From Bryobacterales bacterium (GTDB lineage Bacteria > Acidobacteriota > Terriglobia > Bryobacterales > Bryobacteraceae): DNA of 15,372 nt. Below the pieces are notes generated by a model that saw only the letters and a program-made list of their open reading frames with translations, ran no database searches and was not told the origin of the DNA. Within the stretch, counting starts at the first letter, position 1. Every line of letters begins with the position of its first letter. The stretch spans positions 26,225-41,596 of the forward strand of contig PLMF01000201.1 of assembly GCA_003142355.1 (NCBI GenBank), given 5' to 3'. Shown here one piece after another: positions 13,206-15,372 of the stretch. The translations under genes were made by a program, and so were the position numbers.

Positions 13206-13254
13206 GCGGATGTCCGGGCAATGGTAGAACGCGCATCTTGCTCGGTATGCCGAG
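13206..13254 (+). other. Glycine-tRNA-like 5' fragment, degenerate
   Basis: GCGGATGT, CAATGGTAGA and CATCTTGC occur in the order and spacing of the 5' half of tRNA-Gly(GCC), but the D-stem does not pair. After CTTGC the sequence goes into a different hairpin, CTCGG TATG CCGAG (13241-13254). No T-arm follows. It could be a decayed tRNA cut at its anticodon loop or a chance match. Confidence 0.3.
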
Positions 13255-13270
13255 AAGTATACCTACCCTT

Positions 13271-13884
13271 CTATTCCTGCTCCTTCGCCATTGCCGCACG
13301 GACGTCATCATCGTTCAGATGAACGTACCGCATGGTCGTGCTGATATCCGTGTGCCCGGCGAGTCGCTGCACGACGGGGAGGGGCAGCACTTTTGCCCAC
13401 AGGGTGATCCTGGTGTGTCGGAAATCGTAAATCACAAACGGTGATACCTCTGCCGCCTCGATCGCGGCTTCGTGCTGCTTCTTCAGAGTCGTTGCCTCAA
13501 CATGCCCGCTGGCAGTGGCCCGAGGGAAAACCCATTCCGATTTGGTTTCGGCACGGCGCATCTCCAGAACGCCCATCACACGCGGTGTGCAGGGCACGCG
13601 CCGCCTGGAACCCCTGCCCTTGCCCTCGTGAATGATGATGGCTGCATCGTGAATATGGTCCCACTTCAGACGATAGCATTCGTCCGGCCTAAGCCCGCAT
13701 TCGAGCAGGACCGTCGCAATGTGCAGGAGCAAGTAGGCATCCGGCTTGAGAGGCTGTTCGCCGCGCACAGTGGCTGTTGGGCCACCCGCTTGTTGGTCTG
13801 CTTCGTGCTCTCCCGTATTGGCTCACCATTCCAGGTGAACTTGTACCACCAGTATGTGCTCTTCGGCTGGTTGTAAACCGCCAT
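13271..13884 (-). pseudogene. Tyrosine recombinase (phage-type integrase) with internal deletion
   Basis: The N-terminus (ATG at 13884 after AAAGGTGGTAGGTG) reads MAVYNQPKSTYWWYKFTWNG and EPIRESTKQTNKRVA, the arm-binding start of a phage-type integrase. Near 13765-13780 it jumps to another frame and straight into the catalytic domain: LKPDAYLLLHIATVLLECGL, RPDECYRLKW, EGKGRGSRRR, YDFRHTRIT and LAGHTDISTTMRYVHL. The core-binding domain, roughly 150 residues, is missing. The catalytic Arg, the RHT box and the Tyr are still present, with Tyr in place of the first His of the HxxR box, as in some relatives. It points toward the tRNA-Thr half, so it was probably the enzyme that used that site. It is almost surely inactive now. 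Confidence 0.85.
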
Positions 13885-13965
13885 CACCTACCACCTTTCT
13901 CCGCCTGCCTCTTGCCGCTGCCCTTCGGACGCTCACCCATCGTGCCCCACTCGCTCAACTGTTCC

Positions 13966-14472
13966 TTATACGGCAAGCTCCGCTATGCCATGCACCTGCG
14001 CCCACACAATCCGTGCAGCGCTCAGTGGATCACCAGCGCGCATTGGTCCGAACTGCGAGCAGTCCCCAACGAGAGCGACTTCGGTCTCAAGAAAAGCCTG
14101 GGCTGCCGGTTTGGCGGAACAAGGGAGTTCTCCATCAAAATCGACGGAGAACATGACGGGTCTGGCTGATCCAACGCGAACTCGACATACGCGAGGGCAG
14201 CGTTTCGCAACCGCCGGACTGGATACCAGTCCTTGGCAACGGCGGCCCGGAGGAGTGGCAAGCCGAAGAAATCCCTCTCCTGCGATGGCGCCCAACAAGT
14301 CGTTCTTGTCGCGGAAGTGTCGGTAAGGCGCCGTGTGGGACACTCCTGCGCGGCGGGCAACCTCACGGAGGGTAAACCCGTGAGATCCCCCTTTCTGGCG
14401 AATCAAATCCAATGCGGCAGCGAGCAGCGCGCCACGGAGATTCTCGTGATGATATGGCTTGCCGACTTTCAT
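13966..14472 (-). pseudogene. TetR-family regulator broken by two compensating frameshifts
   Basis: From ATG at 14472 the DNA-binding domain is complete: YHHENLRGALLAAALDLIRQ, GFTLREVARRAGVSHTAPYR and HFRDKNDLLGAIAGEGF (about 7-68). Near 14260-14275 the family-like text moves to another frame (AAVAKDWYPVRRLRNAALAY, VEFALDQPD). Near 14155-14165 it returns to the first frame (VMFSVDFDGE, FLETEVALVGD, MRAGDPLSAARIVWAQVHGI, AELAV). The TAA at 13966 comes some 20-25 residues earlier than in usual members. TetR proteins repress efflux or detoxification genes. The frame remains open throughout, so a protein with a scrambled ligand domain could still be made. Confidence 0.8.
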
Positions 14473-14493
14473 CTAACCAAGACTGACAGAACG

Positions 14494-14512
14494 ATGTTGA
14501 CGTCGTCAACAT
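14494..14512 (+). promoter_or_regulatory. Perfect 19-base palindrome, probable TetR operator
   Basis: ATGTTGACGTCGTCAACAT has nine-base arms around one central base and lies 21 bases ahead of the TetR start. Size, symmetry and place fit an autoregulatory operator of a TetR-family repressor. The TTGAC part could double as a -35 box. Confidence 0.75.
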
Positions 14513-14717
14513 TGCCCCACCAGCCCTGTTCACCGCATGGAAGGAATGGGTAGGAGGCGATCTTTTTTGGGGGAGGGATCAACGTCAGATTCCCGGAATG
14601 GTTCGAGTGGTGAGGAACGACGTAGCCGCTAAGGTCGTCGTGTCCCTGGGTGAGGCGCCCGGGCGCTCGCACTTCCGGCCCGGCTCGTCGGCGCGCTCGG
14701 ACTCGTGCGCCCGCGCG
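14513..14717 (+). other. Spacer between the TetR operator and the GC-rich repeats
   Basis: No gene is supported. A TTTTTTGGGGGAGGG run at about 14563-14577 is followed by increasingly GC-rich DNA. A gene divergent from tetR, as is usual for this family, would be expected here but is not seen, so it was probably displaced by the repeat and insertion sequence to the right. Confidence 0.4.
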
Positions 14718-14885
14718 CGGGATAACGCGCGCGGCGCGCCGGTTCCGTGCCAGCACCACTTTCGAAGCCGCAGCGGCGCGCGCAGGCACCACGCGGCGCC
14801 GAGCCGACGTGACGCGCATGGGCGGCGCCGGAGAGCACGAGCAGCGCCGACGAAGCCCCCTTGCCCGTGCACGGGAGTCTGGTGG
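14718..14885 (+). repeat. GC-rich repeat, unit 1
   Basis: This unit of about 168 bases recurs at 14995-15159, at roughly three quarters identity by eye. It starts with CGGGATAAC, carries a well-kept core at 14743-14777 (TTCCGTGCCAGC then CCACTTTCGAAGCCGC), and ends with GTGCACGGGAGTCTGG at 14867-14882. Long frames run through it on both strands, an effect of its composition. Confidence 0.75.
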
Positions 14886-14994
14886 GCACGGGGTACCCCT
14901 TGGCCGCCCGCGCGCCTGGCCCCTACGGCGCGTTCGGTGCGTAGCCGCGCGGCGCTGAGCGGGAGAAGCCGGTGCGCGAGGCTCGAGCCGAAAA

Positions 14995-15159
14995 CGGGAT
15001 AACCCGTTGCCGCGCCCATTCCGTGCCAGCGCCACTTTCGAAGCCGCGGCGGCACGCGCAGCCACCGCACTGCGCCGGGGCGGCGAGACGCGGGCGCGGA
15101 CGGCGAAGAGCGCGAGCAGCACCGGCGAAGCCCCATGCACGTGCACGGGAGTCTGGCGG
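14995..15159 (+). repeat. GC-rich repeat, unit 2
   Basis: This is the second unit, in the same orientation as the one at 14718-14885 and separated from it by about 110 bases. The kept core is at 15019-15053 and the closing GTGCACGGGAGTCTGG at 15141-15156. It merges directly into the coding end of the IS66-type orf1. Confidence 0.75.
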
Positions 15160-15342
15160 ACCAGCCCGGCGGACGGGAACCGTTGGGTTGCGGTGGAGGT
15201 GTCAGCCGGCCGCGCGGTGCTGGAGGGGGGAGCCAGCAGCGGTCTGGCGGTGGCATTGCGGAGCGGCCGTCGAATCGAGATCGGGCACTGGTTTGACGCC
15301 CCCACATTGGTGCAGTTGCTGGATGTGCTGGAGCGGCTCTGA
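15007..15342 (+). pseudogene. C-terminal part of an IS66-type accessory protein (orf1), N-terminus not recognisable
   Basis: Only the last ~60 codons (from about 15160) look like protein: WVAVEVSAGRAVLEGG, then LAVALRSGRRIEIGHWFDAP and TLVQLLDVLERL. This resembles the end of the IS66 TnpA/orf1 accessory protein, where a basic strand is followed by FDAxTLxxLLxVLE. The upstream part of the same frame lies in the GC-rich repeat, and the expected helix-turn-helix N-terminus is missing. It is followed three bases later by the ATG of the next IS66 gene, the usual IS66 order. Confidence 0.45.
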
Positions 15343-15345
15343 ACC

Positions 15346-15372
15346 ATGCTCGGCTGGGGGCCGGCGACACGG
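15346..15372 (+). CDS. Start of an IS66-type TnpB (orf2) protein, cut by the window edge
   Basis: Nine codons are visible (MLGWGPATR). IS66 orf2 proteins in related bacteria start this way before the conserved VTDMRKGFDGL motif, which would lie just outside the window. The call rests on this short start and on the orf1-like end directly before it. Confidence 0.45.

Noticed and set aside
14718..15159. CRISPR array
   Set aside because: There are only two units of ~165 bases with imperfect identity and no regular short repeat-spacer pattern.
14469..15370. Long minus-strand frames of 261 and 292 codons
   Set aside because: They are Arg/Pro/Ala-rich by-products of the GC-rich repeats and run across the TetR operator and the IS66 genes.

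Overview
The window looks like a piece of an Acidobacteriota genome, most likely of the Solibacter/Bryobacter group. The base composition is GC-rich. The large secreted protein at the left opens with the beta-sandwich domain that is expanded in Solibacter (TIGR03437 type), and its middle carries a phrase common in acidobacterial TonB-receptor-like proteins. This assignment is inference from recognised protein families; no search was run.

Layout. 1-741 is the 3' end of a nucleotide-sugar 4,6-dehydratase of the FlaA1/CapD type. 777-3035 (minus) is a secreted modular protein ending in a LamG-like domain, flanked by two copies of a short extragenic repeat. 3152-3466 is a small membrane protein with a zinc ribbon. 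3660-8286 is the most unusual block: two paralogous ~380-residue proteins (3749-4891 and 7006-8154) that resemble the N-terminal, motor-less part of HelZ/SNF2-type helicases. Each is followed by a gene for an FmdB-type zinc-ribbon protein, intact in the first copy and truncated in the second. A small basic protein and a DDE transposase on the minus strand lie between the two copies. 8287-9704 carries a VapBC-like toxin-antitoxin pair and a VanZ-like membrane protein, bracketed by a ~111-base direct repeat.

9710-12657 lies mostly on the minus strand: an apparently intact tyrosine recombinase, then a small operon (a helical protein with a probable frameshifted membrane anchor, a secreted protein and a 23-residue peptide with a strong ribosome binding site) that ends in a clear intrinsic terminator. 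13132-13884 is an integration scar: the 3' half of a threonine tRNA starting at its anticodon loop, a weak glycine-tRNA-like 5' fragment, and a tyrosine recombinase gene with an internal deletion. 13966-14472 is a TetR-family regulator broken by two compensating frameshifts, with a perfect 19-base palindrome just upstream. The right end holds a GC-rich ~165-base repeat in two copies that runs into the start of an IS66-type insertion sequence cut by the window edge.

Taken together, the left 3.5 kb reads as ordinary chromosome, whereas 3.6 kb to the end is accessory DNA with duplications, transposases, two recombinases, a toxin-antitoxin pair and several decaying genes. The two helicase-N-terminus-like proteins with zinc-ribbon partners are the best candidate for an undescribed system. 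The tRNA-Thr half is the clearest mark of a mobile-island border.
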